Assembly (NCBI GenBank): GCA_019055375.1 | Contig: JAHQIW010000241.1 | Coordinates: 310,001-374,000, forward strand | Direction: 5' to 3' | Source of the DNA: Parelaphostrongylus tenuis | Lineage: Eukaryota > Nematoda > Chromadorea > Rhabditida > Metastrongylidae | DNA: 64,000 nt | Program-made: the position numbers and the translations under genes | Shown: positions 13,249 through 26,749 of the stretch, piece by piece | How the letters are laid out: each line of letters begins with the position of its first letter | Numbering within the stretch: the stretch's first letter is position 1 | Notes under the pieces: model-generated | Database searches by the model: none | Seen by the model: the letters and a program-made list of their open reading frames with translations, nothing else | What the model was told of the DNA's origin: nothing

Positions 13249-13419
13249 CTGCAAGACGACGATGATAAATCATTACACATCAATCTTACATGATTTTGTT
13301 TTACGTCGTTGGTTAGATCAGTTTTGCAGCATTTTAATCGACTTGAATTTAATTTTCGCGCTGCTGTTTTGTGTGTCAAGGCATGCTCTTGATCTGTTCA
13401 GGTGAATTAAAATGCTATG

Positions 13420-13700
13420 GGATCGGACTCTTACAGCACTGCAGTTGATCAGCGGAATTATTGAACTGACGAGTTCGTACCGAACGTACAAGTCGGACTC
13501 GATAATCAGTGGCTCACATGGTCAGTGAAGATGCTTGAATGAGAACATCACTGAGAAACATAATTATCATATTTGTCAATTTCGTATTTGTCATTTTGCA
13601 AAAAAAAAGTGGCTAAAAATACGTCTATGGCGTTTTCGACATCGTTAAACGTCGACATGCTTTCAATTTCTCGTATCTTATATTTGCACAGCGTAGAATT
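13420..13700 (+). repeat. Block conserved upstream of both chitinase copies (A side)
   Basis: Aligns with 40020-40300 upstream of copy B. Shared pieces include CACTGCAGTTGATCAGC / TACTGCAGCTGATCAGC, GTCAGTGAAGATGCTT / GTCAGTGAATATGCTT, and TTTCAATTTCTC. Both carry a short open stretch starting ATG (13628 and 40221) that is only weakly similar at protein level. It may be the left part of the duplicated segment, a promoter region or first exon, or an old dispersed repeat. Confidence 0.45.
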
Positions 13701-14904
13701 GATGGCAACATGGATTATGGGTGGCTATTGAACCGTTCCACGAAATTAAGCAATAAAAGCTGTGTTAGATAAGCCCTGTAACATACCACGTCGTTTTTTG
13801 GTTTAAGGACAAGCCGTGAGCCACTTATTTGGAGTCGTGCCAGACTTGTCTGTAAGAGCAGTACACAATATACTGATAAATGATGATAGTTCATCAAGAA
13901 TTGTATTGGCCAGCTATAAATTTAGTGAATTCTCTTCAGTCGGTTGCATGGCACATAATAAAGAATTATTAAACACCGGATGTTTTGCACTTCAAATTTT
14001 TCCCAAAAGAATCTTTGAGGAAAAAACCGATCCTGTTTGTGAATTTTCGGAGTTAATGTGTTATTTCTAATCAATTCTTCATATGTGTTCGAAAGCAATC
14101 TCTCTTGATATATAGCGATAGTATCGGGGTGATAACGCAGTGCATACTGCGCACGCTACCAGGGTCCAAGGTTCTGCTTCGCCTTTGAACTCTCTCCATC
14201 ATGTCCATATGAGGACCCCCTTGGTCTCCCAAGATCTCGTAGAAAATCGTTTCAACCAGAACTCTGTTACATTTGCAAATACAAAAGCCTCAAGCGGCAG
14301 CCTAAACAATACGTTACATGTGATGACAGATCATGCAGATTACAAGGAACGGAAGAAGTGAGATGAACCTATAGCTTTTATCCAGATCCGAATGTCCAGT
14401 AATCGCCATCAAAAATCGTATGGCGAGCTACGATCTGCTATTTTAAGATGTAGAGATAAGCCGCTAAGAGCAGTCATTGAATGCCAACCACACTACTTCT
14501 CCTCTTAGCTCTTACTTGAAATTGTTTACTTCATTTAGTTAGCGAAGTGAGACATAACTCTAAAAAGTGCTTATTAGAATACAAGAGAAGTTTCGCAAAA
14601 CAAGGATAGCAGAGTAAAAAAATCTCGATAGTGTAGCGGTTAGGAAGCGACCCCGGTAAGGATGAAAAGCAAAATTAACCACCGCCTAAAGCCAAGAGTT
14701 TTGTATATCACTAGACATATACGGATATCCAGTCATAAGATCATAAACTCTATGAAAAAAAAAGAAAAAATTCTAGCAGAAGTGCGAGACCACATTAGAT
14801 CAACTTAAGTGGCGTAGATAAACTTGGAACTCTATAGACTTGATACAAATTAAAAATGGTTCTCAGTTGTCTTGCCAGAGCATATTCTACTCAGATCCTT
14901 TCAG

Positions 14905-17900
14905 GAATTGGGCTTGATGTTCTTCCTCGATCAAAGTGCCCACATGCTGTGAAGTATGGTAGCGGGCCGCCGTCGAGTTGCGCTATGCCATCCGATCCTA
15001 ATGAGCTACCACCATCACCGTTAGAGAAATGGTTTACAAAAGCGATTTTCGAAGTGAGATTAGTTTTTATTATGGATTTTGCGCATGTATAGAACAGTCG
15101 TTACATAATCTGCTCTAATTACTCGTTGCATAATGAGTTTTTATTTCATGATGTACAACACGTGCACTCATTTGACCCCTCCCAGCCCATTTAAGCCTCC
15201 AACCTATCGTCCAGCGCTCAAAGTCGCGAAATCAACATTATAATTGTCTATTGAAGGCTTCATTTGATTCACATAGCCTATTGGCAGCTAGGAGACAATC
15301 CGTTCTGGCTTTCAGACAGGATTGACTAGACCAGTTCTACGAGAAATTTTCTGCTAGTGTCGGTACTGTTCGGTGAACCACTACGCTGCCTTTTTTGTGG
15401 GCAGATAAGATGCTATCTTAACACCCATTTCGCACTCTTACATATTTCAGCTATTTAATGGAAACCGACGCACGTTATTACATAGATGATGAGTGTTCCT
15501 GGCTAAATCAGCATAAAATGTGAAATGATGGCATGCGCAAATACCCTTCGCATAGCCGTTAAATTATTAACGTTTATTCAAAACACTCTGAAGACTTTAC
15601 GCTCCAAAGTTTTTTTATTGATGTACGAGAAAAGTGACTTCTACTTCAAAATTTGCCCCGTAATGTCTATGTGTCTTATGCAATCCTAGTTCGGTGGCTG
15701 GCTTATTTGCAAGCCTACCAACCAAATGTGTCATCAAACGGAACCAAGGTGAACCAAGGGACGTAATGTGGAAATGTTTCTGAATCGTGTGCGTGGCTCT
15801 TAGCCCAACATTACGTGCTTAATAGAGTCTTTTAACGTTGCCGCCACAAAGTGTGGAATGACTGCGTTATGCCTTGCTGTTACATTGATTTCTAATACGG
15901 AATCTCCAGAAACTGAGCCTTAGCCGATGTTGCGATCTATTATACAGGTGGAAATTTTTGCGTCAGCAAAAGGAGATCAAATATCCCTACATGCTGAGCA
16001 ACGATTCATAGTCTGCAAAATTTACTCAAAACCAACCAAAACAAATCGAAATGGTGCTCAAATCCATTCACCAAAGGCATATCGTATTATTCCCTTTACA
16101 TTTTTCAAACGCTGTGCCCGAGTGGTTGTGATGCTCTTCGTGGTGCGCCTGGTTCCTAGCTCTTCCTGAACACTCTCCGACAAACGTTCCTATGGAACGC
16201 TACGCCCAGGCTATCCTCGAGATTGAAGGGAGACATGCTCCACTTTTTCACTTCCACAGTATTCTACTTAATTCAAATAGAAGACGAAAAGCGAATCGAA
16301 TGCTAGAAGTACTGGGACCAGCACAATTATCAAAATTGTGATGACGGGTCATGTACATAAATAATAAATAATGAGGTTTTTTTAACCAACAAAGTGGGCC
16401 CCTGTGCATTTAGGAGCATTCAAAGATTTTCATTCAAAGAGAAGGCAATGCAAAAGTGGTAGCCGCACCTGCTTGCAAACTAATGCATCATGATATATTG
16501 CTGCAAGTAAATGAACGCAACTTGATGCTTTTCTGTTTTAGGGCAAGCATTTTGATGGAAAGTTTTTCCGTTAAAAAAAGATTATTTGTTTACATAACTT
16601 AGCTTGAGCCTTGAGAAATTCAGAAACGTATTTAATTCTTAGAAAGATTTCCTTACAGCGCTGTAACATTAAGAATAAAATCATGTTTGACATGTGTCAC
16701 GCACTAGAGCATTTATGCTATAGCGTAAATCTCAAAATACCCAAAAGTATATTAGTTTTCTATTTTAAGACACTTTATTGATCCGCAATCACAGTATTTT
16801 TTCTTAACTGTGCGGGTCACAGCACTTTCAGTATTCAGAACGTTGTATCGTTTTCTTACACTCCGTGGAATACAGGATGAGCGAGTTTGCAAACTCGACT
16901 CCAACCCTTGGCAACATCAAATGAAAATAAGGAGCATAATTCATAACAGAATGGAACAAAGTTTTTTCTACGATTTAATACAAAGAAAAACCCAATGTTC
17001 TCTCCAAAGCGGAAGAATATTTTGCAGCAAATAATGAAAATTCTGGCAATAACGCGCAGAACGTGTATCACACAATTTTATTTTCAGTGCCACCGGGTAT
17101 TGAAAAGGTTTCTTCAAAATTAAGCTCAATTTTGAAATCTCCGAGTTTTACTCCATCGAAGTAGTCAAAGGGAAAAGCTCTGCTGCGAAAATACGCGCGA
17201 CAATAGCGCAACACGTGAATTTTGCTCCCTCTGCTAGAGCGCTGTAAGAGAACCTCTTTGGGAAACCATATACATGTCTGAAACTTTCGAGATTTGTGTT
17301 ATCCAGTCGTTAGTTTAGGGAAAGAGCTCCGTACTGCGATATATAGGCGCGTTAATTCGCGACGAGTCTGGAACAAAATAGCATTTGTAGTGCCACAGCG
17401 CTATGAGAAGGCCTTTCCAAAAAACAATTACATTTTTTGAATCCTCTAAGATTTAAGCTTTTGAACGATTATTGATATTTCAGTGGAGATACTTGGCCCA
17501 AAAGAGGCCTCTGTCCGTTGACGGAAAAGTTTCCCAAAACAATTAAATATTATGTCGTTCCAACCTTGCAACGATGTACGATGCTCACCCACCACTTTGC
17601 CATCTTCTCTAGATTCGATCTTGCAGGATTTGTTCCCATTCGCCAATATCGGTTGGGGACCGCATCCGTGCTCACCTTACTCATACGAGGCGTTCGTAAT
17701 TGCGGCGAGATACTTCCCGAAATTTGGCTCGAGTAGTCCGAATAAAGTGAGTGAACGCTCTGCTGTTCAATGTGAGCCAAGTTAGATGAACAATTTAATA
17801 TGTAATGATTGTGATGAAAACTTTAATTTCTGATTTAGATTTACAATAAGACTGAAAATACTCGAAGAGACCTTGCCGCGTTTTTTGCCCATATCATACA

Positions 17901-20900
17901 AGAAACTGGAGAGAATAATGCATCACTATTTAGGTTTGCTTAAAACTTATTAAAAAGGTTTTTCATTAGGGATTCCACATAAACCTTATGGAGTTATAGA
18001 ATGTGGTAACCAGTTTTTAGTGTTTTTCTTGAATATTTGTAATATTTGGCAGAACAGTGACTATACTATGAAAATCGAGAAAAAAAAATTATTATATTAT
18101 GAAAAAAGTGTTATCCTTTTCTGCAAAGGCAGATTTTCACTGCTTTCACTACCTTCAATGGTACACAGATCTCTTGTTTTCAGCTCATCAAATTCTATGC
18201 TTTCGTAAAATATTGTCACCATCTATAAAAGTCGTACCAACCGCAAAGCAAAATATTAGTTGCTTCTCTATTGCACATTATGAGCAATTAGTTGTATTTG
18301 ATTCAGCCTTTTGAGAACCAGAACTTAAAAAACGATATAAATTTTATAATACAAAAAAATTAATCAGCCAATCAATTTTGCGTTAGAGGTAATCGATCGA
18401 CGAAAGAAGCAAATGATTGCTTCTATCGTGGTGGTCTCTACAATTGGTTTGAAGGTGGTCCAGTAAGCGCGTTCCTCGATCCAAACTCGCCGGGTTTCCA
18501 ACCAAGTGACGGTAATAAATGTAGAGCGGCCGGTCGGTGAGTTTTATCGTTGAGGGCTTTTCGTTGTAAGTACATGCCTCATACTTATCAAACTGATGAA
18601 AAATCTTGATCTACCCAAATTTAAATTCTGAAATTTCTGACCTCCTTCATTTTTTTTAATGATTATATTGCTAGCATAAGTTTTACTATGTTCATTCTTT
18701 ATCACGGAAGTTTTCTTTATTCGCTGTTAAACAGTATAGTGACTCAACAACATGATGTTCCATGCTTTCTTTACTATTTATCACTTTCGCGTAATGATGC
18801 AGCTGGTAAGTAGATAATTGCCTTCGACTATTCTTCAAACCTCCATTGAATTCAATATAGTATGAATGAATGTTTTAAGCCTATCCCGAGAATGGTATGC
18901 CAATGGCATACGTACGTTACGGCGTTCTCGCCCGCCTCATCTGCCACCACCGTTTCCATTATATGAGGCATGTGACTCTGATGGGCGAACGTGAACGGCG
19001 AAACGTACGTAAGTCACTGGAGTACCAACTCGGAGAGGCTTAAAACATTACTCGGACTAAATAGACACTTGATTGTAATTGATCACTCGAGATGTCTTCT
19101 TTCACATATCGAATTCAATTTGAAATGAGGTTTATACAGAATAAAGCAGATCATCGTAATTATCAGTCCTTACAGGTACTGCTCTGAATCAGCCCAAGTC
19201 GATTATTTTTATCCTTGCTCGAAAGATCGGACAGGGGATTTCTTCAAAGGATGCTACTTTGGCAGAGGCGCTATACAAGTATTACTGTGTAACTTCAATT
19301 ACTAATCAAAAAACTGAAGCTTGCTTTAGCTTTGTTCGAGATTCTAAATGCTAAAAGAATTACGTCAAAAGTTCAAAAAATTCGTTTGAACATCTCTGGA
19401 TGAAACCTGCAAAAGAGGCTCGAAATACAGTCTTTTACATGTTTACAGTCTCAAATCATATACAACTTCTGTGAGGCTAGAACAGTTTATCGAATTTAGT
19501 AGTTCATTTATTCCTTAGAGCATTAAGCTTTTGATTTTTTGAGGTTCACATCATGGCTCATAATCAGTTTCAAAGCATGAATTAGGCTGTTACAATTTAA
19601 TAGTGGGGAGGAAGTTTCAAGAAAATGCTTGTAAAACATTTATTCATGCACCTATTACACCAGAACAAGGACAAAACTAATATATATATATATGGCTTAT
19701 CCATAATACCGACGTATTCGTCTGCCTTATGAGAAGTCAGGTATTCCCTTAAACATATCTCGAGGAGCTATAGTTTCGTGACCATTGGGAAAGTCTTCCT
19801 GCTCCAATTTCCTAAAATATCATTGTTCTGCTGTTTTCCATTCAAAAAGTAATTCTCACAAGTATCCTTTTTGAGCAAAAAGCTTCATTACAAACTGCCT
19901 TATTACTAGAACATTATTATAATAAAAAACGAAACCCGAACAAAGTTTGTTTTTTGATTTCGACGTTGGTGTGGCAAAATTTGCCTTAGAATTTTGAAAC
20001 TAGATAACTTGTTGGATGTATTCGTTTCTTTTTGTTGAGTTTTTCAGATTAGGTACTAAGCAAAAATTTAATAAGTTTGGCTATTTTGAAAAACTTCATA
20101 TAACCTTTGTGCAAAGTGTTTTCATATAAGTTTGTCATGTTCGCGACTCTCTAAGAGTTGCTGACAAAAAAATCCGATACAGTCGGCATTATATCAAATT
20201 ATGAAATATAACTCGAGAAAAAAAGCGAACATCTGAAATAATCTTATACAATTCAAATTCTAACACGATGTTATTGAGAAGTATGCAAGTAGATAATATG
20301 ATAACACGTTTTGAGCCTTTTATGAAGTGTAGTAGGGCACTTATAAAAGTTATGGTCTATAAATGCAGTCGAATGAAGAGCTATAATGCAATTTACCATC
20401 CACGAGCTCGACTGTTGGTCACTCCAATGTCGAGGGATTTTATCACCTAAATTGCGATAATTTGTTATCCGGCGTCAATTCTTTCACAACGCAGGATATA
20501 TACATAGGCTTGAACAAAATGCATCGTACCGCTGAAACCCGGAAAGGCGAAACAAGCCTATCTAAGTACTGTAAGAGTGCCATACTAGACCTCATAAAAG
20601 ATCCAAAGCACGTTATCATATTATCAAATTAATAGTGTTCCTGGACCAAGTCTGTAAAGGCAGTCGAATGAAGAGGTACACAAATAGATTTTATGGTTCT
20701 ACTGATAATCTTATCCTTTATAACTACTTTACATTGCAAGCTGTAAAATAATAAAAATAAGGAAAACCACATCAAAACCTAAAAATTAAGGTGATTGAAG
20801 GACATTCTTATAGAAAAAAAAAACAATTTCACTGAAGTGATTTTCTGTCAACGTTCTGTTTTAATAAGAGGACCGACACTTTATTATTTTACTTACTTAT

Positions 20901-23900
20901 TTACTTACTTATTTACTTTATTTATTAAGATTTCGTACAACTACAACTACGGACAACTTATGAATTTTCTAAAATCGAAGAATATTCATGTGGATCTTCT
21001 TAGTGAACCAAATTTGGTAAGAATTTTCATGATAGCGGTCTGAACGGAAATGTCGTAGCATTCGTTAACTTACCATGATTGCAGATTATGACAAAAACTA
21101 ATCCTCCCCTGGCTTTCTTAGCATCACTATGGTTTTATATGACACCTCAACCACCAAAACCAGCAATGCACGACATTGTCATGGGTAAGATCAGCTAGTG
21201 ACTTTCATAAAGACTCAAAAACGCTATTCGTATTCAATCCTACTCCACTCAATGTCTTTCACAGGGCGTGTGGCATAGGGATTGCAGATGCTATGCAACA
21301 CACATCTAGTCGATCAGTCGATGGTCGATGGTCGATGGTGCGATTCCGCGCCCAGGGCTCACCAAACCTTCCATATTACCATTGTCGCTGAAGTGGTACC
21401 AGACCTGTCTGGGAGGATAGCAGCACTGACTTGATACATTGATAAAGTCACCTCGATCTCTTTTAGAGACCAGCTATGCATCCAATCACCTACCTCAAAC
21501 GAGGCTCGATGAAGACGAATGCATGGGGCATCCTTCACGGATTGATCAATGTCGAGAGCTTTGGTTACTTAAATTTATTGTCAATGAGCGCATGTGTCGC
21601 AGTGGTTAGAGGTGTTCTGCGTCGCACACGAGGTCAACAGTTCGATTTCGCGCTCATGGCTTACCAAGCCATCCATCCCTGCGAGGTCGTCAAATTGGTA
21701 CCAGACTGCTTTCGGACTTGTCTGGGAGCATAAGCAGCACTGACTCGATCAGCGGGAGACCACCGCGAGTCATTGTAAAGACCAGATGTGCATTCAATTA
21801 CCTCAAACAAAGTTAAAAATCGAAGACGAATGCATGGCGGGCGCATCCCTTAGGAATTGACTGAGGCCGAGAGTTCTATCCTTTCATCCTTCTATGTCAA
21901 TATTTTCTAAATTCCGTCGTCCCAAATTGGCTATATCCGAAATGAGCAAGTGTAACCTTCTTAACCTACGATAAACAGGCGATTTTTCCAAGCATATATA
22001 GAAGAACGATTATGTGCTAATTACGATATTACATTACTTAAATAGGTAGAGAAAGAAGAAGAGAACCAATATTAAGTGCCTACCGTTTGTATCTATGCTG
22101 TTTTTTATCATAACACTCAATACGTAACTAAACTTAAGTATCTTCATGTGTAATCACCAATCAAAGTAAGTCACTTACTCCCTTAACGGCATCACGAGAT
22201 CGCAATCAACTCACGCCGTAGTCTTGCTTGGTAGTTTCTATTCGTTCGAAATACGTGATTTCAGCTTGAAATCTTTAGTAGAACGCCCGTAAGTTTCTCC
22301 CTTCCATTTGCTTTTTAAATAACTATAGTGAGTGAGTTCAATCAAGGATCTGAATGTAGTAATCTTTAAAGGAAAAATTCTCATCACTTCAGTTCACATC
22401 ACTCTCGTTGCAAATGCAACACCCTTACGTGTGCTTTGTCTGAGGAGAGGCTACGCAGCTTTGAGATAAACTGGTTTACATGGAAGTCTACCGAATATTC
22501 AAAAATAATTTCTCATGGTTTTTATAATGATTTAAAATGTAAGCTAGTGTATCTTAATAGTAATGTCTCTACAGCAAGTTATTCAGCAGAGCTGTAATTG
22601 ATGGGAAACATTTCAGGCACATGGAAAAGCGGTGAAAAAAATGCTGCTGCAGGTTATACTGGGCCTATTTTCGGACCTACTAGTCTGATAATCAACAATG
22701 AGTGCAGCGGAGAAGACAAACAAGATCCAGGAGGTCAGAATGAGTATTCTATAATTACTGTCAGATGAAGCATCAAACGTAGCTGCAGTTTCTAGCAAAT
22801 GAATGTGAGTGGAGATTTCATACTACGGAAGGCAACGCCGCTTTTTGAAACCTCCCAGTGAATCTTTTTTGAGCACTTTATTTTTTTATTCAATCCTATC
22901 AACTATAATCTGCACTCTCCGCCAATCACCGAGTAAGCTAACTGGACTCCAGTAAAGGAACCTTTCATTTTTGTCATTTGTTAGAATTTTGCGCTTTTCT
23001 ATAGAAAAAGTGACGTTTTGAACCACACACAGTTATCAGACATGCTCGGAATTGACGCCGAGGCTAGTCACTAGTTATGAACTCGGGCAGTTCCCTACTC
23101 TTTGCTCTTTACACTGACTCGAATACAGATTCCTGTCTAAATGAACTTAGAAGAAACATTTCGCATGCAGAAAGTCACACCTGTTCAGATGTAGAGGTGA
23201 TTAATGTATATGAAAGAGACAGAGTAACTGTGGATAGTCATTCTCTGACTTCATTGATGATGTGTCATAAGCACGTAACTGCTTCAGGTCGTGCTTAGCC
23301 ACGCTTTCACCCTTTGTGAATGTGACACACAGCGCTGAAACTACTCAGTCCATGAAAGACGTCGATAGTTAATTTCCTCACTGAGACAGTTTGGCTGGCA
23401 AAAATAACTTTGTTAGTTCATAATTCAATGCAGAAGTCATCGGTATTCGGTTAAGGTCCTGGAGAATCACGTCGTATAAAAGCCTTTAAATGGTTCTGCT
23501 CATACTTCGGAGTTCCTGCTGGTGACGATAAGCTGCTCAGCTGTAAAGGTAGGATTCAAAATTTCACTCTCTATAGAAATGCATGTAGAACCCATTGAGA
23601 TAATTTCTAATTAAGACTGCAATATTTCATCACAGGGGTGCATCTGTACAGGTTTAGGGAGTATTCGGTGATTTTGCTACCAACGCTAATAATGAACTTA
23701 TAATTGGTGAGTTTTTAGATATGCCAGTTAAGTTCGGATCATTTCATTACAACTACAGCTATCAGCCCGACTGGAGCACAATGTGGAAAAAGCAGCCGTG
23801 TGACTGTGCACCTGCCGCTTATGGAGGTAAAGTCGAAGTTGAAAAGAGACCACTCTAAGCATCTGCAAACTTTCATCTGTAATCCTGTTGATTACCAACT

Positions 23901-25402
23901 CAGCCTAACAGGTATTAGTAATGTCCTCAATATTCGCATTGAGCGCCGAAATTGTTGAACACATTCAACTTGTTTCAGTGACACAAATAGCACCACATAT
24001 TCTAATGTGAAGCTCTTTTCTACATTTTTTGAAAAAAATATAATCAGGGGTCGATTGCCAATCTTTGTCATGTTATTGGGATACCTCTGAGGGCAAATAA
24101 TGACCAAAGCTAATGACGCTATTCAATACTTGAAGCACAAGTCATGGATTCAACTTCTATTATCAGTGCCAGAGGTGATCAATGCTAATCTAGCCTGCAC
24201 TGTGACTTACGGTAGCTTGCCGATGCGTCAAATCAGTGCGGATATCTTTCCAGACAGGTTTAGTACGCTGAATGGTGCGGGGTCACTGATGAGGAGGACG
24301 AACCTCCGAACCCGGTGTATGACCTGGGCGTACCAACCCTTTTGAGCTTAATCATCTTTTTGGAATTATATTGATGTTTTTGGGGTTTCACAACATCGAT
24401 CTTTGAATCACGTAATTATTGCAAGACACTCATCTTCATTGCATCCATCCAAACATGCCTTAGTATCGATCATACTGATGTAAATACCAAATTCATAAGA
24501 TGAAATTGAACACCCAGAACACTTCCCCCTCGTAATGAACCAACGGCTTCTCTGAAACGGAAGAACAACATTAGGAAGTTTGCTGCTGCCACAGTTCCAT
24601 AGTTTTCATCAGCAGTTTTACTAATTATTCTCTTTCGGCGGTTCAGCTTACATTTCTCTACTTTTTATATCGTTTTTAAGAAGCTTATAGGATTCAAAAA
24701 AGCAAGCTAATGGCATTTTTTACTCGACCATTCATGACAATGCACTGCGCGGATCACAGACAGCACTTGCTTTCAAATCGTTTTCTCGCATTCGTCCTCC
24801 ACAAATGTCCTTGAAAATATAGCCAACGAGAATTGTTTATTCAACCGCTCCATTGGCGTTGGTATGATGTTATAATTATAAATCCAATAATGCTGGATGA
24901 TATGCAAAACAGTAAATCAGACTCGCATCCCACCCTTTTCAGATCTCCGAGTATGTCACATGTTGCGTTGATTGCATCCGAAGATTTCGTCTTCTTTAGG
25001 ACTGTCGTAGAATTCTGTTCGAAAGAAATCTCTTTGCAACCTTAGAGGCAGTCGATCTAAGAAATTCCACAAGGAGTTTGTTGATTGATTTTAAGAAATT
25101 GCTAAGGAAGTCGATCGAACCACCCCCTTGCTTTTCACATTGTTTCGTGGTACTTCGCATTACTAACCATTACGATATTCCGCTCCGAGTGGTAGAAATT
25201 TAGGAGTGAGAATGAGTAATTCCTCATTCAGCTTCACAACGCCTCTTTTTCAGGCTTGATACCATACTATGATCCCGACTACTATCCCAAGGACTTTGTG
25301 CTGCTCAATAAGGAGAATAAACTAAAATGTGTTACCAGTATCTATGCGAACCCATCTATGTACGGTCTTACAAATGCTACCGCACCTTGCTTAGCTTATT
25401 GA
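14905..25402 (+). CDS. GH19 chitinase-like glycoside hydrolase, copy A, 11 visible exons
   Basis: Family 19 enzymes cleave beta-1,4 GlcNAc bonds in chitin. Exons: 14905-15053, 17627-17746, 17839-17933, 18387-18536, 19176-19278, 20930-21016, 21085-21184, 22617-22733, 23456-23548, 23719-23826, 25254-25402 (TGA), about 423 codons with compatible phases and no internal stop. Signatures in order: GWGPHPCSPYSYEAF and AARYFPKFG; LAAFFAHIIQETGEN (catalytic Glu in QETGE); RGGLYNWFEGG; CYFGRGAIQ joined to ISYNYNYG (substrate-cleft block); LAFLASLWFYMTPQ, which fits the second GH19 signature except Tyr for Trp; then AGYTGPIFGPTSLIINNEC. Many cysteines suggest secretion. The first visible exon begins 2 nt into a codon, so a signal-peptide exon lies upstream and was not identified. 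ATG 14856 is in frame, but TTTCAG at 14899-14904 and the copy B alignment favour splicing. Exons 6 and 9 use AAG acceptors. Hydrolytic activity is likely but unproven. Confidence 0.85.
15054..17626 (+). other. Large first visible intron of chitinase copy A
   Basis: Bounded by donor GTGAGAT and acceptor TCTTGCAG. It contains a small direct repeat (GAACCAAGGTGAACCAAGGG at about 15741-15760) and otherwise no recognisable exon or element. The corresponding intron of copy B (41479-42142) is much shorter, so insertions of unknown kind account for the extra length. Confidence 0.45.
18869..19049. mobile_element. Short MITE with about 70-bp terminal inverted repeats
   Basis: The left end AATGTTTTAAGCC and right end GGCTTAAAACATT are exact inverted repeats. 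The match continues inward with gaps through CGTACGTTACGGCGTTC against the inverted right arm CGTACGTTTCGCCGTTC. It lies in the copy A intron between exons 4 and 5. No coding capacity, about 180 bp. Superfamily not assigned. Confidence 0.65.
20885..20922 (+). repeat. TTAC/TTAT short tandem repeat
   Basis: Four-base TTAC/TTAT units just before exon 6 of copy A. They supply a T-rich tract next to its AAG acceptor. Confidence 0.6.
21255..21565 (+). repeat. tRNA-derived SINE, copy with altered head
   Basis: In the copy A intron between exons 7 and 8, directly followed by another SINE. The body is good (GTGGTACCAGACCTGTCTGG, AGCAGCACTGACTTGAT, AAGACGAATGCATGG). The head is disturbed and holds a small internal repeat, GTCGATG(GTCGATGGTCGATGG), at about 21315-21340. 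Confidence 0.65.
21588..21890 (+). repeat. tRNA-derived SINE, well preserved
   Basis: The best reference copy. The head has an A box (GTCGCAGTGGTTAGAGG) and a B box (CAGTTCGATTTCGCG) in tRNA-like spacing. The roughly 230-bp body follows (GGTACCAGACTGCTTTCGG, GAGACCACCGCGAGTCATTG, AAGACGAATGCATGG), ending near TTCTATCCTTTCATCCTT. Polymerase III-transcribed SINEs have this structure. Confidence 0.75.
24165..24350 (-). repeat. Partial SINE, minus strand
   Basis: On the minus strand the body is recognisable: AAACCTGTCTGGAAAGATAT, CCGCACTGATTTGACG, GCTACCGTAAGTCACAG. The tRNA head is reduced. It sits in the last intron of chitinase copy A. Confidence 0.55.
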
Positions 25403-26745
25403 TTGATATTTTCTGTTGTCATGTTCACTTTATCTCACATAAGAACCTTCTGAGAGAACTCTTCACAGTTTTATTCATTATATTCATGTGCATTTACATC
25501 ATTAAAAGTTTAGAAAAACATACTTTATCACAGCGATTCAATGACTAAGGATCAATACGCATATTTTGCACTGTTCTCCGGGGAAGTTGTCAAAGTCCAT
25601 TCAGATTCAAATGATTGTCAGTAAAATACTAGTACGGAGTGGATGCGATCAGACGATAGCGGTAGACTCTCTTTTCCTTCGGTTCATATTTTTTACAGGC
25701 TTAAAATTATCACATAATACTACAATGCAGAGCGCGACAGTTTAATTGATCAAAAAAAATCTAAACATTACACTCACAACCAGAGTTCTATCATATTGAA
25801 CAACACTGCCATTGGCTTTGAAGTAGACATCATGCGAAAAATACAATGCGTTAGCGTGGGACTGGAAGTCGAACGCCAGAAACGATTGAGCTATTGAGTC
25901 TCTGCCAGTGGAATTCTTACAACTTCGAAAAATTGCAGCTTGTTCTTGATGGCAAATTCAACATCAACATACCATCACTCAAAGATTCAAAAAAAGGGGA
26001 AAGAACTCAAAGTTATTCTCCGTGCCCCTATGATTTTAACATTTTTCCATAATGTTTGCCTGGAATCCTGACTCTAGTGAGATCATGAATGCCCAATAAA
26101 CCGCATTCTGGTAAGGTGGACTCAGTTACCTCAGACAGGTCACTAAGGAAATCAGAAGCTCAGAAACAGATTCACACTGACGATCAATTGCCATAGAACC
26201 TGATCATTTTCAAAGTAGCAGAAATCAGGTTTAGTGAACCTGTGTATCGTCAAAGAGTCAACCACAGGACACATCTGTCAAGAAATCGGCAGCACTCGGT
26301 GTTGCCCGCACTACGGTAAATCACTGTCTCAATTACATTACTTTTCCAAATATATTCCAAACAAACCACTCTTTGCATTAATACTGCAGACAGTGATGAC
26401 CGCAAAACTCTATCATGCTTCAGAAACAGGTAGAAATTCTACAGACGTTTCTGTTAAACGCTCAACTATTTGACCGTTTTCGTCTATCTACGTTTGATTA
26501 TTCGTAAGACCTAAATTATTAATCGAATTGACAACCAAATCTTTTTAACACACTTGTAACTAGCCTCAATATCACTGGATATGCAAAAACAACGATTCAT
26601 CCACGAACTGAACACACATCAATGTCGGTTTCTTAGATAGTAAAGGATACACAGAAGATCTGTGATATCGGAAACCTTAAAGTGCTATGAAAAGGTTTTC
26701 CTCTGTGACGGAGGTTCGTATATATACGTTAGATCTGCAAACCCT
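25403..26745. other. Intergenic stretch after chitinase copy A, no gene recognised
   Basis: The first 50 or so bases still align with copy B downstream of its last exon (TGTTCACTTTATC against TGTTCACTTTGC), marking the right side of the duplication. No other feature was recognised. Confidence 0.4.
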
Positions 26746-26749
26746 TTCT

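Noticed and set aside
14621..14665. Possible tRNA-like head (AGTGTAGCGGTTAGGAAG)
   Set aside because: Resembles an A box, but no B box follows at the right distance and no SINE body was seen.
14856..14904. ATG at 14856 as the start of chitinase copy A
   Set aside because: In frame, but the peptide is not a convincing signal sequence, TTTCAG stands just before the conserved part, and copy B has a stop at the equivalent upstream position, so splicing into 14905 is preferred.
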